64,000 nt of DNA from Halocaridina rubra (GCA_037179515.1 JAXCGZ010003824.1:35001-99000); one strand, 5' to 3'. Shown: positions 48,801 to 55,252, counted from the first letter of the stretch. Notes: generated from the letters alone by a model not told the origin. Made by a program: numbers and translations.

Positions 48801-50000
48801 GCAATAGTTCTATATAAAAAAAAAAAAACAAAAAAATGGAAATTTGCAGATATAAAAAAATGAAAAAAATCTTACCTCTAAGCATGGCAAGAATGAGCCA
48901 ATGACAACTGATGCTGCTTGCAAGCCATCATCAACTGGTGGCGAATTATTAATAAAACTGTATGTAATGTTAAAGAATATGTGTACGTACTCTTTGGAAA
49001 ACATTTTTTACCACTATATCTAGGCTTGATTCTACAACATTTTACACTTCTGCCACGAAGGTCACCTCCGCAAAACTGGTAGATAATAAGTGTCTGAATG
49101 ACCACAGCATTGGGAAAAATAAAGCTTTTGTTAGGGCTTAAAAACAACAATATCATAGTAATTACCCAGGAAATCGAACCCTTTTCCCAGGTTTTTGTGC
49201 CCAATGAAAGACACAGGTTGGTTGTGGCAGTTAGGCATCTTTTGCTACTCCTCTTCTGAGTTGCGTGGTGTTCTCTTCTGATTTCCAGATCCAGAGAGTA
49301 AACTCATAGCACAGACACCACCACTCCAATTACAAAACACATTATGGAGGATTATATTACTAATCCAACAACACGATATACACTCCCTGATATCCCTGTG
49401 GGAAAGTCCAGGAGTGGGAGTATCCTTCCTTTCAGATTTGGGACTGTTCGGCCAGGCAGCCAAAGGAACATGAACAACAACATTATTATTGCTATAACAG
49501 AATTCTTTACTGCAATTTTAAGAAGATATATGCTATACATCCTTGAGTATCGCAGCAGCACAATGGTTAGAGCACCCAATTGGGAGTTGATGTACCAGCA
49601 GTCGAGCCCACTGCAGGTCATTAGGATGGGCATGCAGCCTTAATTCCCCAGCTCCAAACTGTTTGTGTCCACCTCTATAATGGGGATTAATAGTGACATA
49701 AAAAATTTGGTGACAAAATATATACTATATGTCCCCAACCCACCAAAAGCTAAATTAACCCTACGGAATAGAGGGAAAACGTAATGAAGCAATACAAGAG
49801 TAAATCTAAAGCATATACAGTACAATATTTGAGAAGTATTTTCATTCTGATGACAAGCAGAAAAGGATATTTTGAAGATAGGAAGAACGGATGGAAGCTT
49901 CTGTCTTATATCTTCATCTGTCCACTGTGAAGCTTCTACACAAAGACTGAGAACATCAGTGGTTTCAGCTTGGGACCTCTGCGAACCCATAATTCAGGAC
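24367..50000 (-). CDS. FIRRM: FIRRM (C1orf112) orthologue, complete gene, 18 coding exons, 949 aa
   Basis: In vertebrates and plants FIRRM (FLIP/MEICA1/Apolo1) forms a complex with the AAA-ATPase FIGNL1. That complex removes RAD51 from chromatin, limits crossovers and supports interstrand-crosslink repair and chromosome segregation. It is the DUF4487 family, nuclear and made of helical repeats. Here the coding sequence is 49990-49819, 49180-49166, 48991-48876, 47720-47592, 47431-47289, 46724-46570, 44554-44340, 41725-41580, 40775-40649, 39116-38960, 36287-36059, 35559-35387, 34943-34783, 34469-34345, 32060-31952, 31327-31189, 30275-30178 and 24807-24367. The total is 2,850 nt in one phase-consistent frame. 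Diagnostic matches to the vertebrate protein: LPSVLP near residue 31, a WCFLARYGTSELC block at about 529-541, and a coiled C-terminus ending near SIDALE. Length 949 compares with about 850 in human. The 5' UTR is spliced (acceptor at 50,001-50,010). The first non-coding exon and promoter were not located. No catalytic residues are expected. Confidence 0.9.
25505..25830 (+). mobile_element. RTE 3' UTR (repeat C), longest non-coding copy
   Basis: Begins GGCCAAAGGAATTTCTCGCACCTGC, like the 3' UTR joined to the RTE relic at 9,340. It continues through GGTGACCCAAGCATGG and AGCTAAGAGGAGTGGTTGAGG to CCCCCCTTACAAGGGG. Confidence 0.8.
25940..26085 (+). mobile_element. SINE-2 copy in FIRRM intron 17
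   Basis: Diverged copy: TACAGTAGCAAAGTGTTTGT, AAGAAGAGCATCCAGCCCAA, ACTAATGGTGACACATAAAAC. Confidence 0.75.
26560..26722 (+). mobile_element. SINE-2 copy in FIRRM intron 17
   Basis: GGGGCTGTGGTAGCCCAGTG (A box), GTGGGTTTGATTCAACT (B box). Likely target duplication near 26,549 and 26,727 (AGTAGATATAG / AGTAGATAAAG). Confidence 0.85.
26723..29277. other. FIRRM intron 17, unannotated part
   Basis: About 2.5 kb of A/T-rich intron. Short open frames on both strands have no family signature. No RNA gene or repeat is recognised. Confidence 0.45.
29278..29437 (-). mobile_element. SINE-2 copy in FIRRM intron 17
   Basis: The plus strand starts AGTTAGTCCCCATTTGATTA and ends TACCACTAAGCTACTGTAGCCC, the reverse complement of the head. 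Confidence 0.85.
30178..30275 (-). CDS. FIRRM: FIRRM exon 17
   Basis: Acceptor TTTCTCTTACAG, donor GTGAGT. Encodes CMAGLLQHSNPLVQQFGLET, aligned with vertebrate LSCMFALLLADRSWLLEQHTLE. Confidence 0.93.
30328..30450 (+). mobile_element. SINE-2 copy, 5' truncated, FIRRM intron 16
   Basis: Begins TGGGAAGCAAGTAGTCTGG and keeps GGACGTTAAAAAAGGCATCC and CCTGTGACACATAAAA. Confidence 0.75.
30992..31140 (-). mobile_element. SINE-2 copy immediately 3' of FIRRM exon 16
   Basis: ATTAATCCCCATTTAAATGTG ... GTACTCTAACCACAGCACTACCATGG. It ends about 50 nt from the exon. Confidence 0.85.
31189..31327 (-). CDS. FIRRM: FIRRM exon 16
   Basis: Acceptor ATTGTTTTCAG, donor GTATGAAT. Encodes CIAIANFLEALGRITLL. 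Confidence 0.92.
31457..31610 (-). mobile_element. SINE-2 copy, FIRRM intron 15
   Basis: ATTATTAATCCCCATCTAAAGG ... CTCTATAACCACAACACTACCATGG. Confidence 0.85.
31952..32060 (-). CDS. FIRRM: FIRRM exon 15
   Basis: Acceptor TTTCTTTTCAG, donor GTATTACT. Encodes MPEKLMGATVVDHIVACM. Confidence 0.9.
33288..33440 (-). mobile_element. SINE-2 copy, FIRRM intron 14
   Basis: CAAATGGGGGTAGATACAAA ... TCAAGTACTGTACTCTAATTCCTGCATTACC. Confidence 0.8.
33620..33790 (-). mobile_element. RTE 3'-UTR fragment, subtype D, FIRRM intron 14
   Basis: ATAATCCCCCTTATAAGAGAGG ... GGATATGTGAATCCCC, beside a CTATCTATATA tail on its left. Confidence 0.65.
34046..34216 (+). mobile_element. SINE-2 copy (reference for the family) with 16-bp target-site duplication
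   Basis: About 170 bp. The tRNA-like head is ACCATGGTAGCTCAGTGGTAGT (A box) with GGGGTTGAATCCC (B box). The body is TTAGGAAGGGCATCCAG, then GCTCCAACACGTGTGTC, then ATTCCAGTAGGGACTAATTGTGATGTATAAATA. The target duplication ATTCCATATAACCATT (34030-34045 and 34217-34232) is perfect. Located in the short intron upstream of FIRRM exon 14. The family is unrelated to SINE-1 in its body. Confidence 0.93.
34345..34469 (-). CDS. FIRRM: FIRRM exon 14
   Basis: Acceptor TATATTTGCAG, donor GTATATTG. Ser/Thr-rich (TPVSTSSVPFSRSSETS), then EFADSLATLWER, which matches the vertebrate VVSQLWAFL. Confidence 0.9.
34783..34943 (-). CDS. FIRRM: FIRRM exon 13
   Basis: Acceptor TTTTTTGTAG, donor GTATGAA. Encodes NPDTDMTILYSFLQ...FVKL. 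Confidence 0.9.
35387..35559 (-). CDS. FIRRM: FIRRM exon 12
   Basis: Acceptor TTATATTTCAG, donor GTAAGTGG. Opens with YGTSELCLQH, completing the WCFLARYGT motif across the splice junction. Confidence 0.95.
35605..35670 (+). mobile_element. RTE 3' terminus, short
   Basis: GCTTTGACTAGGTCAACCCACTTACAAGGGGG followed by a TGTATATGTATGCATGC tail. Confidence 0.6.
35860..35990 (+). mobile_element. RTE 3'-UTR fragment, subtype D
   Basis: AAAATCCCCTCCTTTATATTTTCC ... GATTAAACTAACCCCCTTACAAGGGGG. The coding exon 11 begins only about 70 nt further on. Confidence 0.65.
36059..36287 (-). CDS. FIRRM: FIRRM exon 11
   Basis: Acceptor GTTAATTCCAG, donor GTTAGT. Encodes VSLYEHILTRLCVLV and ends VSDVWCFLAR, the first half of the most conserved block of the family. 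Confidence 0.95.
36965..38215. mobile_element. hAT-type DNA transposon, non-autonomous, 1,251 bp, 8-bp target duplication
   Basis: Flanked by GTGTAAAC on both sides (36957-36964, 38216-38223). The terminal repeats CAGCGGTTTTCAACCT and (reverse complement of the right end) TAGAGGTTTTCAACCT match the hAT/Charlie consensus start CAGnGGTTnTCAACC. The inside holds no transposase and a G/T-rich stretch of GTGTGGTGTGG-like repeats at 37,380-37,610. It sits in FIRRM intron 10. Confidence 0.93.
38222..38425 (+). mobile_element. RTE 3'-UTR fragment (repeat C)
   Basis: Directly abuts the hAT target duplication: GGGGCCATTGGGCCTCAAGG ... ATACCCAAGGAGCAAAGAGG ... GACTCGGCCACCCCATTACAAGG with a TGTGTATGTGTGTAG tail. 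Confidence 0.75.
38439..38746. mobile_element. Tc1/mariner-like MITE, about 308 bp
   Basis: The ends CAGGCACTCCCCAAATTATGAA and (reverse complement) CAGACACTCCCCTACTTACGAA are inverted repeats. The left flank is TA; the right is mutated to TT. The inside is rich in TACAGTACTGTA. No coding capacity. Confidence 0.75.
38960..39116 (-). CDS. FIRRM: FIRRM exon 10
   Basis: Acceptor CAATATTTTCAG, donor GTAAGTTTT. Encodes TVLDAGTELTEEISEDMGSF followed by a hydrophobic helix. Confidence 0.9.
39197..39330 (-). mobile_element. RTE 3'-UTR fragment, subtype D
   Basis: AAAAAGGGGGATGGCTGTGTCAAAGC ... GGAGGGGATTCCCC. Begins about 80 nt upstream of FIRRM exon 10. Confidence 0.6.
39545..39655 (-). mobile_element. 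RTE 3'-UTR fragment, subtype D
   Basis: CGCCATAATCTCCTTTATAAAGGGGGTGG ... AAGGAGATTCCC with a TATATAC tail on the left. Confidence 0.6.
39955..40095 (+). mobile_element. RTE 3'-UTR fragment, subtype D
   Basis: GGGGCAAAGCAAGGGGACTGAG ... TTTGACTAAGCTACCTCCCTTATAAGGAG followed by TTTTGTATATATATATATAT. Confidence 0.65.
40437..40585 (+). mobile_element. SINE-2 copy with target duplication, FIRRM intron 9
   Basis: Flanked by AGTATCCAGGACTGAAACT (40419 on) and AGTATCCAGGACTCAAACT (40586 on). Head GGCTGCAGTAGGTCAGTGG, tail CTAACTGTGACACACAAAA. Confidence 0.9.
40649..40775 (-). CDS. FIRRM: FIRRM exon 9
   Basis: Acceptor TTTTTCTTACAG, donor GTTTGT. Encodes KFSPGNITLHSYPSQF...IEPLLLHLRNDEEFVK. Confidence 0.9.
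40943..41108 (+). mobile_element. SINE-2 copy, FIRRM intron 8
   Basis: GGAGCTGCATTAGCTAACTGG, CGGGCTTGAGCACATT, GGAAGGGCATCCAGCATTAA, AGATTAATAGTAACATAAAA. Confidence 0.87.
41278..41485 (+). mobile_element. RTE 3'-UTR fragment (repeat C), FIRRM intron 8
   Basis: CTGTCAGGCCTAATAGCAAAAG ... TTATCCACAAGGAGCTAAGAGGAG ... GGCCACCCCAGTCAGGAGAGG and a TATATGTATGTATG tail. Confidence 0.78.
41580..41725 (-). CDS. FIRRM: FIRRM exon 8
   Basis: Acceptor CGTAATTGCAG, donor GTAAGTATT. Encodes QKLMQRTLKTLNFCLKI, matching the vertebrate LFQKTLKLCRFF. Confidence 0.92.
41983..43357. mobile_element. Tc1/mariner (pogo-like) non-autonomous element with internal tandem repeats, 1,375 bp
   Basis: TA target duplications stand at 41981-41982 and 43358-43359. 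The ends CAGTGATCCTTCGCTGGATCGCG and (reverse complement) CAGTGTTCCTTCCATTATCGCGATGG form imperfect inverted repeats. Inside, a unit of about 180 bp (AATAATAAAACAGTAAAAAA ... GTATTGCACC ... CACCTACGTG) is repeated about four times (42,135-42,835). A second unit of about 168 bp (GTTGCATGCTGTTATTTATAAAG ... TATCACTTTCAT) is repeated three times (42,838-43,270). No transposase. Located in FIRRM intron 7. Confidence 0.82.
43418..43568 (-). mobile_element. SINE-2 copy, FIRRM intron 7
   Basis: GTCACTACTAATTCCCATTATGG ... CGAGTGCTCTAACCACTGCATCGTGG. Confidence 0.87.
43830..43978 (+). mobile_element. SINE-2 copy, FIRRM intron 7
   Basis: GGGGGCTGCAGTTAGAGCAATC, GTTAGGAAGGGCTTCTAGCC, CTACATCCACCCCCATTCAAATGGGG. 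Confidence 0.87.
44340..44554 (-). CDS. FIRRM: FIRRM exon 7
   Basis: Acceptor ATTGTTCTACAG, donor GTAAGTATA. Encodes CDELCLTASYLSELSNL and FVNVWRTYASLVNQH. Aligns with the vertebrate HANTWKFIIKQSLKH region. Confidence 0.92.
44640..44870 (-). mobile_element. RTE 3'-UTR fragment (repeat C), just upstream of FIRRM exon 7
   Basis: TATACAATGGCCACAAAAACC ... CCATCACTTCTCTTAGCTCCTTGGG ... GGCCCAACAGCCACAGCTTG. Starts about 90 nt from the exon. Confidence 0.78.
45195..45405 (-). mobile_element. RTE 3'-UTR fragment (repeat C), FIRRM intron 6
   Basis: CCCCCCTTGTAAAGAGGGTAGTCGAGTCAAAGC ... CTGCTACAAGGCCCAACAGCCACAGCTGG. Confidence 0.78.
46245..46480 (+). mobile_element. RTE 3'-UTR fragment (repeat C), FIRRM intron 6
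   Basis: GGGCCTCACAGCAGAAGTTCC ... TATCTCTCAGGAGCTACGAGGAG ... ACTGGACCATCCCCTATACAGGAGG with a GTATATATACG tail. Confidence 0.75.
46570..46724 (-). CDS. FIRRM: FIRRM exon 6
   Basis: Acceptor CTGCATTTTCAG, donor GTAAGTGG. Encodes KDTYGDYIELIGDTIST...DLEVLIF. Confidence 0.9.
46957..47065. repeat. (AAT)n microsatellite, FIRRM intron 5
   Basis: AAT/AATAAC trinucleotides, about 100 bp. Confidence 0.95.
47289..47431 (-). CDS. FIRRM: FIRRM exon 5
   Basis: Acceptor TCTTTTGACAG, donor GTATGTA. Contains KAFLHIINISLQHL, matching the vertebrate SVLHIIKSTF segment. Confidence 0.92.
47592..47720 (-). CDS. FIRRM: FIRRM exon 4
   Basis: Acceptor TTTCATTTAG, donor GTATGAG. Exactly 43 codons, VEKETFKLLD...AVNKTLQ. 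Confidence 0.9.
47735..48418. other. FIRRM intron 3, unannotated part
   Basis: Includes a short GGTTAGGTT-rich patch at 47,800-47,850 (GGTTAGGTTCAGTTAGG, GGGTTAGGTTAGC). It recalls the arthropod TTAGG telomere motif but is only a few imperfect units. Otherwise empty. Confidence 0.4.
48420..48572 (+). mobile_element. SINE-2 copy, FIRRM intron 3
   Basis: CACTGGGGGACTGCAGTAGCAC, CTTAGGAAGAGCATCCAATC, TGGGGATTAGTAGACACACAG. The head is altered. Confidence 0.8.
48876..48991 (-). CDS. FIRRM: FIRRM exon 3
   Basis: Acceptor TTTTCCAAAG, donor GTAAG. Encodes EYVHIFFNITYSFI...IGSFLPCLE. Ends in phase 0. Confidence 0.8.
49166..49180 (-). CDS. FIRRM: FIRRM putative 15-nt microexon
   Basis: GGTTCGATTTCCTGG between AAAAG and GTAATT. 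It restores the frame between exons 1 and 3. Direct joining gives TAG. The resulting junction (WFDFLEYVHIFF) aligns with the vertebrate segment SWIEHIRIL. The acceptor has a poor pyrimidine tract. Confidence 0.5.
49543..49705 (+). mobile_element. SINE-2 copy, FIRRM intron 1
   Basis: CGCAGCAGCACAATGGTTAGAGCACC, AGTCGAGCCCACTGCAG, TTAGGATGGGCATGCAGCC, GGGGATTAATAGTGACATAAAA. Confidence 0.87.
49819..50000 (-). CDS. FIRRM: FIRRM exon 1 (first coding exon)
   Basis: Acceptor TGTATTTCAG, 10 nt of 5' UTR, then ATG at 49990. It encodes the N-terminal block ending KLPSVLPIFK. The donor GTATATG after ...QILY leaves one base (phase 1). The donor is inferred from phase and is the weakest of the gene together with the microexon. 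Confidence 0.75.
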
Positions 50001-50097
50001 CTGAAATACAGCATACAGTTAGTTCCTGTTTAAGATTAAAATAATATACGATAACGACGTGTTGCATATAATATTACCTAATATTAAGATACTGAGA

Positions 50098-50178
50098 ATG
50101 GGAAGCAAATAGGGCGAGTTGAATCCCAATACTATTGTCCATTCCCATTCAAATGGGGATTAAATGTGACACAAAATG
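50098..50178 (+). mobile_element. SINE-2 fragment upstream of FIRRM coding start
   Basis: TGGGAAGCAAATAGGG ... CCATTCCCATTCAAATGGGGATTAAATGTGACACAAAATGG; the middle is deleted. Confidence 0.7.
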
Positions 50179-51149
50179 GCACATTACAATGAAGATGGTG
50201 ATAATGTAGCCTTTCCCTTTTCTTTAGTAGGTATTAATTTATGTAAATTTATTTGTGCTATATCAACAAAGTGGACCTCAAAATAATAGCAAGAAACTTA
50301 AATTCAAAAATCATGTTATACTGAAACATAGTTTATATGACATTTTATCTCTTAGTTTTATGTTCAATTATATATCCTGTAAAGCATTATATATTGTTAC
50401 ATTTAATAATCACTAGTAAATATTCTTTAGAAATAAAGAAATACAAATTCTCCTATATTATTTCAGTCTGAAAATAAATAACATACAGCAATGAAATAAT
50501 TTCATAAACTTCTGTTACAAAAGTAACACAACAAGCACTGTGGCTAAATAATATTTGGTGAATGATTATTTTCGCACCCACAGTTTGGGAAAAATCTCTT
50601 TAAATATATTAATGAATAAAGATTGAATTCGTTAGATTAATTCACCTATATTTAAGAACTGAGCTGGTACTTTAAATTATTGCAACTTAATGCTTCAGAT
50701 GCTTTTCGATGTCTTACACTATCACTTAACGCGCTAGTGGTGCGAAATTACACATTTAACTAATATCTATGCACAGAACTAAAAATATCTTGATGTCATA
50801 ACGGAGATTACAATATTTATCATGCTATCCATAATGACTAAATTTCGCTGCTGTAATTCTATCAATCTACCTTGGCTGTTTCCCCCTTTAATGGGGGTGT
50901 AGCACACATCAAAAACAGAAAACAATATGGGGATTACTTTGCTCTATGGGCAATGACGGGGGAGCTAGCGACAGTTCAGATGGCACTGCTGGAGTGCCAT
51001 CTGTAATGAATGAATAAATAAACTCAAATTTTATATAAAAAACAAAGGTAATACAGTTATTGGCACTATTATGTCACATTAAGAAATTAAGTTGGAATTG
51101 TAATTTGCTTTAGTGGTTTGGGGCATTTAGCATTCCCAAGGAAATAAAG
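50179..51149. other. FIRRM 5' flank, candidate promoter region
   Basis: No coding feature. 50,930-51,000 is GC-richer (GACGGGGGAGCTAGCGACAG) and contains a perfect 11-bp-arm hairpin, CAGATGGCACT / AGTGCCATCTG, at 50,977-51,003. The spliced 5' UTR of FIRRM must start somewhere upstream of 50,010. This patch is a candidate, but no TATA or initiator can be assigned. Confidence 0.25.
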
Positions 51150-51308
51150 GGAGACAAAGGTAAGCTCAGTGGTAGAATGCGCAAGCTGGGAAGGCGACTA
51201 GAGTAGGCTTGATCCCTCCGCAAGGCGTTGGAAAGGACATCAGGCCTAAATCTTCCAGCTCCAACGTACCTCTGTCCATCCACATTCGAATTATGATCTA
51301 TAAGACGG
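51150..51308 (+). mobile_element. SINE-2 copy
   Basis: GGTAAGCTCAGTGGTAGAATGCGC, GTAGGCTTGATCCCTCC, CGTTGGAAAGGACATCAGGCC. The tail is shortened. Confidence 0.85.
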
Positions 51309-52290
51309 TGCTATTTCTAGAGTAAAAAGCTTTATTTTTACCTTCCCACCCTCTTTGTTATTCAAGAGAAGAAACTGTCATTAAACAGATCCAGTACTGT
51401 ATGCTAGAAGTCTATAGATTTTCAGTCTCTGGTAGATGCTTACTTTCACAAACCCATTTAGGAAAATAATCACGTGAAATATCTTATGGTTAAGATTCGT
51501 TTTATGCACCCCTTCTGTAGCCTATGCGAGAAATTAGAGTTACCATCACTTCATGGATGTGCCGTACTGCTGTGAAAACACCCAAATTTACCTTAAGGTA
51601 TGAAAGGTTTCAAATTTCAACTAGCTTAAGTCTTTTAGGTTACGTTAGTAACAGTAGATTAAGTACCCACATCCTCACACCAACGTCGGCCCTAACATAA
51701 TAAAAAAAAATTATTTCCAAGAAAAACAATAATCAAATTAATCCAAAACTTATAATCGAATTTTTTTTTTATTTATTCCATTTCACTCGTTTGGTGATGT
51801 GAAAACATCTGCCTATGGATGAACAAACCTAACATAACCCAACTTGACCTGACCTGACCTATTATATAAACTTTCATAAACGTCTCATTCACGTGCAGGT
51901 GTTAAAGTACACATTTACTCCCAAAAATACACTATTTAAGCCACATCAAATACGTAATACCTTGTAAAGGTTTTTGACGTATGGAAAAACCTAGGCCTAA
52001 TAACGCCAATAGACGTCTTCACACGACACGAAAAACACTTACATTTATCAGCTCAACTAAATAAACTAGTATATAAGAACACAGTGGTTGTTAGAAGCTA
52101 CTAGCTAGTGCAGGTCGAGTAAATATAGCAGTATTAATAGCAGTAAAAGCAGTAACAGAAATCGTCAAGGCCCGCGCAAAGTTTGTAATAAAATTACAAC
52201 CTTGGTTTAGCAATATGTCGAACTCATGTGAACTCGAATGCAGGAAGTTTATTTTATCCCACTCATTTTTTTAAGCATTTATGCGTCCTT
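51309..52290. other. unannotated spacer with AACCT/GACCT patch
   Basis: 51,825-51,862 reads AACCTAACATAACCCAACTTGACCTGACCTGACC, a short telomere-like degenerate patch. Nothing else recognised. Confidence 0.4.
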
Positions 52291-52345
52291 TGAATGGGAA
52301 AAGACACAGACGGGTTGGAACTGGGGAATTAAGGGTGGGTAGGTA
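52290..52345 (-). mobile_element. SINE-2 fragment
   Basis: TTTGAATGGGAAAAGACACAGACGGGTTGGAACTGGGGAATTAAGG matches the reverse complement of the family's 3' half. Confidence 0.65.
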
Positions 52346-52466
52346 AATTAATCTATACAAAGATAAATTTCTATTAAAATGTCATAGCACTATCATGAGC
52401 CAATATTTTTCTCTAACTTAAGGTATAAAAGTACCAAATAAACTTACCCTTGAATTTTAAAACTGT

Positions 52467-52471
<5 letters not shown>

Positions 52472-52525
<54 letters not shown>
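52472..52525. repeat. (CT)n microsatellite
   Basis: 54 bp of uninterrupted CT. Confidence 0.96.
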
Positions 52526-52527
<2 letters not shown>

Positions 52528-53418
52528 AGCTTGTTTTCGCGTTTAATGCAAACAGTATACAGGTTTAATGACCCGAGGGCAATTATTACTCATTGTGAAC
52601 CATGATTATATAATAAGTTGCCTGATAATATCAAAGAATGTCAAAATTGAGTAGATTTCAAAATTAAGTAAAATCCCATATATTCAGTACGTGCTACGAT
52701 TTACAAAATAATAGTCAGTAAATAATATACACTTTAAATCAGTGAGGTTTGGCCTGGTGAGACACCCTAAGGGTGAATGCCAGACCATAAGTACGGCAGA
52801 GGTAAAAAGTAAGGCATCTACCAATATTTTTTCCTTGTCGGGATTCGAGCTTTGGACATATGATCAAGAGTCCCCAAGGCACTACCAACTGTACTATTGA
52901 AGACATAAGAGAAGAGGGGATACCTCTCAGCTAACTGCTGGATTTAAGAAATGAGCACCCTCTACTTAATGTTCATGATCATTTTGCTATCTCTTCCCAA
53001 CCTTACTCGTGGCTTATTTTCGAGTTTAATTCAAATACTTATGAATTGGAGTCTATATAGGAAACGATATTTGAAGATAGACTTGCTGAAAAAGCATTAG
53101 ATAATATGAAAACATGTATATTTTTACCACTCATTTAGTGTAAGTGGATATTTGATGTTAATTGACGTCAAACGGTACTTTTAGAAGTTTAGACGTATAT
53201 GCACAATTTATGACACTTTAATGTTACTGAACACTTTATTACTTAAATCTTCATATAAATAGGACAAATAATAAAACTGCTTAATTTAAGAGATGCAGGA
53301 AATATTTTCATATAATGACGTATCATAGTATAAATGATATTGAATAAGTATTTTATATATAAGTTACAATAACATAGGATAAGCAAGCTCTTCCTTGTCC
53401 AAAGAATAAGTATACTGA
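52526..53418. other. unannotated spacer
   Basis: A/T-rich. No feature recognised. Confidence 0.4.
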
Positions 53419-53470
<52 letters not shown>

Positions 53471-53473
53471 ATA

Positions 53474-53566
<93 letters not shown>
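53419..53566. repeat. (CTAT)n-(TA)n array
   Basis: About 13 CTAT units then about 90 bp of TA. Confidence 0.96.
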
Positions 53567-53568
<2 letters not shown>

Positions 53569-53672
53569 TTGATAGTATACTGCACAGTACTAATTTCAAG
53601 TAAAGAATTATGAGCTTTGATTTTCTAACAGATTGGATTTGCCCTTATAATAAAGCCTAATTTCATTTTAGC

Positions 53673-53675
<3 letters not shown>

Positions 53676-53768
<93 letters not shown>

Positions 53769-53800
53769 GTTTATATGTGCGTGTGTGTGTGTGTGTATGA
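53676..53800. repeat. (TA)n plus short (GT)n
   Basis: About 85 bp of TA, then TTTATGTTTATATGTGCG and GTGTGTGTGTGTGTG. Confidence 0.95.
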
Positions 53801-53924
53801 ATGTACGTACGTACCTGGTTGGCAAAGACCAATGTAAGCCTTATATCATCCTTGACCAATATGATTTATCTCCCTGTTTTCACTTCTAAACCATTGATAT
53901 CAATACTGGGGTGACCTCTTAGAG

Positions 53925-54830
53925 CAGTGATTCTTAACCAGGAGTGTTCGCACCCCTAGGGGGTGCGAGGCCGGTTTCTAAGGGGGTGCGAGGATGCCTA
54001 TGAATAATTAAAGCAAAATATATTTTTATATACGCGTTATATTTTTCCTGAAAAAAATTCTCTTTGCTTCAGCAGTGTTCTGAGATAGAGATAAACCTAA
54101 AGTTCTAAGCCTAATTTCCTAATGAAGTGGCAAAGTTGCAACAGACTCGAGTACAAGGTACACGTATGTGATTTGGATAGACGAGGAAGGGACGCGTATA
54201 GGACACGTAGTTGACACAGAGAGAGGGAGGCAGAATTTGGAAGATGTTGATGATGACAGCGGCATCAAGGAAGATCTCATCGACCTGAGACACAATCGTG
54301 GAATCCAAATGGAGTTCACCAATGTTCAGCTGGAGCAATTCTGGGCTTCTCAGCTGGAAGCATACCCTGTACTAGCAAAGAACGCTCTGGAAGTGCTATT
54401 ACTTTTTGCGACTACTTACCTGTGTGAGCAAGGATTTTCTTGTCTACTTCACATCAAAACGAAACTCTGAAATCAGCTAAATTCTAAACATGACATGCGA
54501 GTAGCACTCGGTACAAAGACACCAAGATTTGATACCATTATAGAAAAAAAAAAAAAAGCAGCAACGATGTCACTAGGTTTGCTGTGCAGTGCAGGCAAAA
54601 TAATGTAATTTCATTTTTATTAATATGTACTCTGGATTTTTGTCATGAAAAAAAAATGTAAGCTATATGAATGAAGATTAAATAAAAATAAACGTGGTTT
54701 TGTTATTAATACACATCATATCAACTTGGTATTTTTAGCATTTTTTTGTATTTCAGCAATTGGGGGGGGGGTGAGAACTGACTGCTGATTTGAAAGGGGT
54801 GCATATACTGAAAAAGGTTAAGAACCACTG
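53925..54830 (+). mobile_element. hAT-type DNA transposon, internally deleted, 906 bp, 8-bp target duplication
   Basis: Flanked by TCTTAGAG at 53917-53924 and 54831-54838. The terminal repeats CAGTGATTCTTAACC and (reverse complement) CAGTGGTTCTTAACC fit the Charlie/ZBED-type hAT start. Subterminal CACCCCTAGGGGGTGCGAGG is a small palindrome. It keeps the end of a transposase gene in plus orientation. Confidence 0.94.
54168..54560 (+). pseudogene. hAT transposase C-terminal fragment (SCAND3/ZBED-like)
   Basis: The plus frame ends with the dimerisation-region signature of hAT transposases: FWASQLEAYPVLAKNALEVL, then FATTYLCEQGFSCLLHIKTK, compared with the usual PFxTTYLCExGFSxLxxIKTK. A TGA at 54,468-54,470 stands where the family normally has an Arg codon. 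The frame continues beyond it in recognisable form (NQLNSKHDMRVALG). The N-terminal BED finger and the catalytic core are absent, so no activity is possible. Confidence 0.82.
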
Positions 54831-54967
54831 TCTTAGAGCAATAAGGTCTGGCCCCATCTATTATTCTGATACTGAAAATAATTTTAGAGCTTTCCCTTTC
54901 AGTCCTCCGATTCCCCCCCCCCCCTCTAATAGAGATGGTTCCAGAAATTGTTAAAATGTTTTGACCG

Positions 54968-55084
54968 GGGCCAATTCCAGTCCGAAGTCTCTTCCAGTCT
55001 ATTCCTGGCCAATTCCAGTCCGACGTCTTTTCCAGTCCATTCCTGGCCAATTCCAGTCCGACGTCTCTTCCAGTCCATTCCTGG
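54968..55084. repeat. 38-bp tandem repeat, 3 units
   Basis: CCAATTCCAGTCCGACGTCT + TTTCCAGTCCATTCCTGG, three times with three substitutions. Confidence 0.9.
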
Positions 55085-55202
55085 TCTTTAATTTCATCCC
55101 TTTGGCTCGATAGAAATCGTGAGAACAATTTAAACTCTACTTCCCTCATCGATTTTTTTTTCTTAATTTTCAATATCTGTCTTGCATAAAGCTATCCATT
55201 AA

Positions 55203-55252
55203 TAGGTCTTTGTCCACCCCTATTCGAAAGGGGACTAATTGTGATATATGAA
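55203..55252 (+). mobile_element. SINE-2 3' fragment
   Basis: GTCTTTGTCCACCCCTATTCGAAAGGGGACTAATTGTGATATATG. Confidence 0.65.

Noticed and set aside
47800..51862. Interstitial telomere repeats (GGTTAGGTT and GACCT patches at 47,805 and 51,830)
   Set aside because: Only a few imperfect units each, too short to support a telomeric origin.
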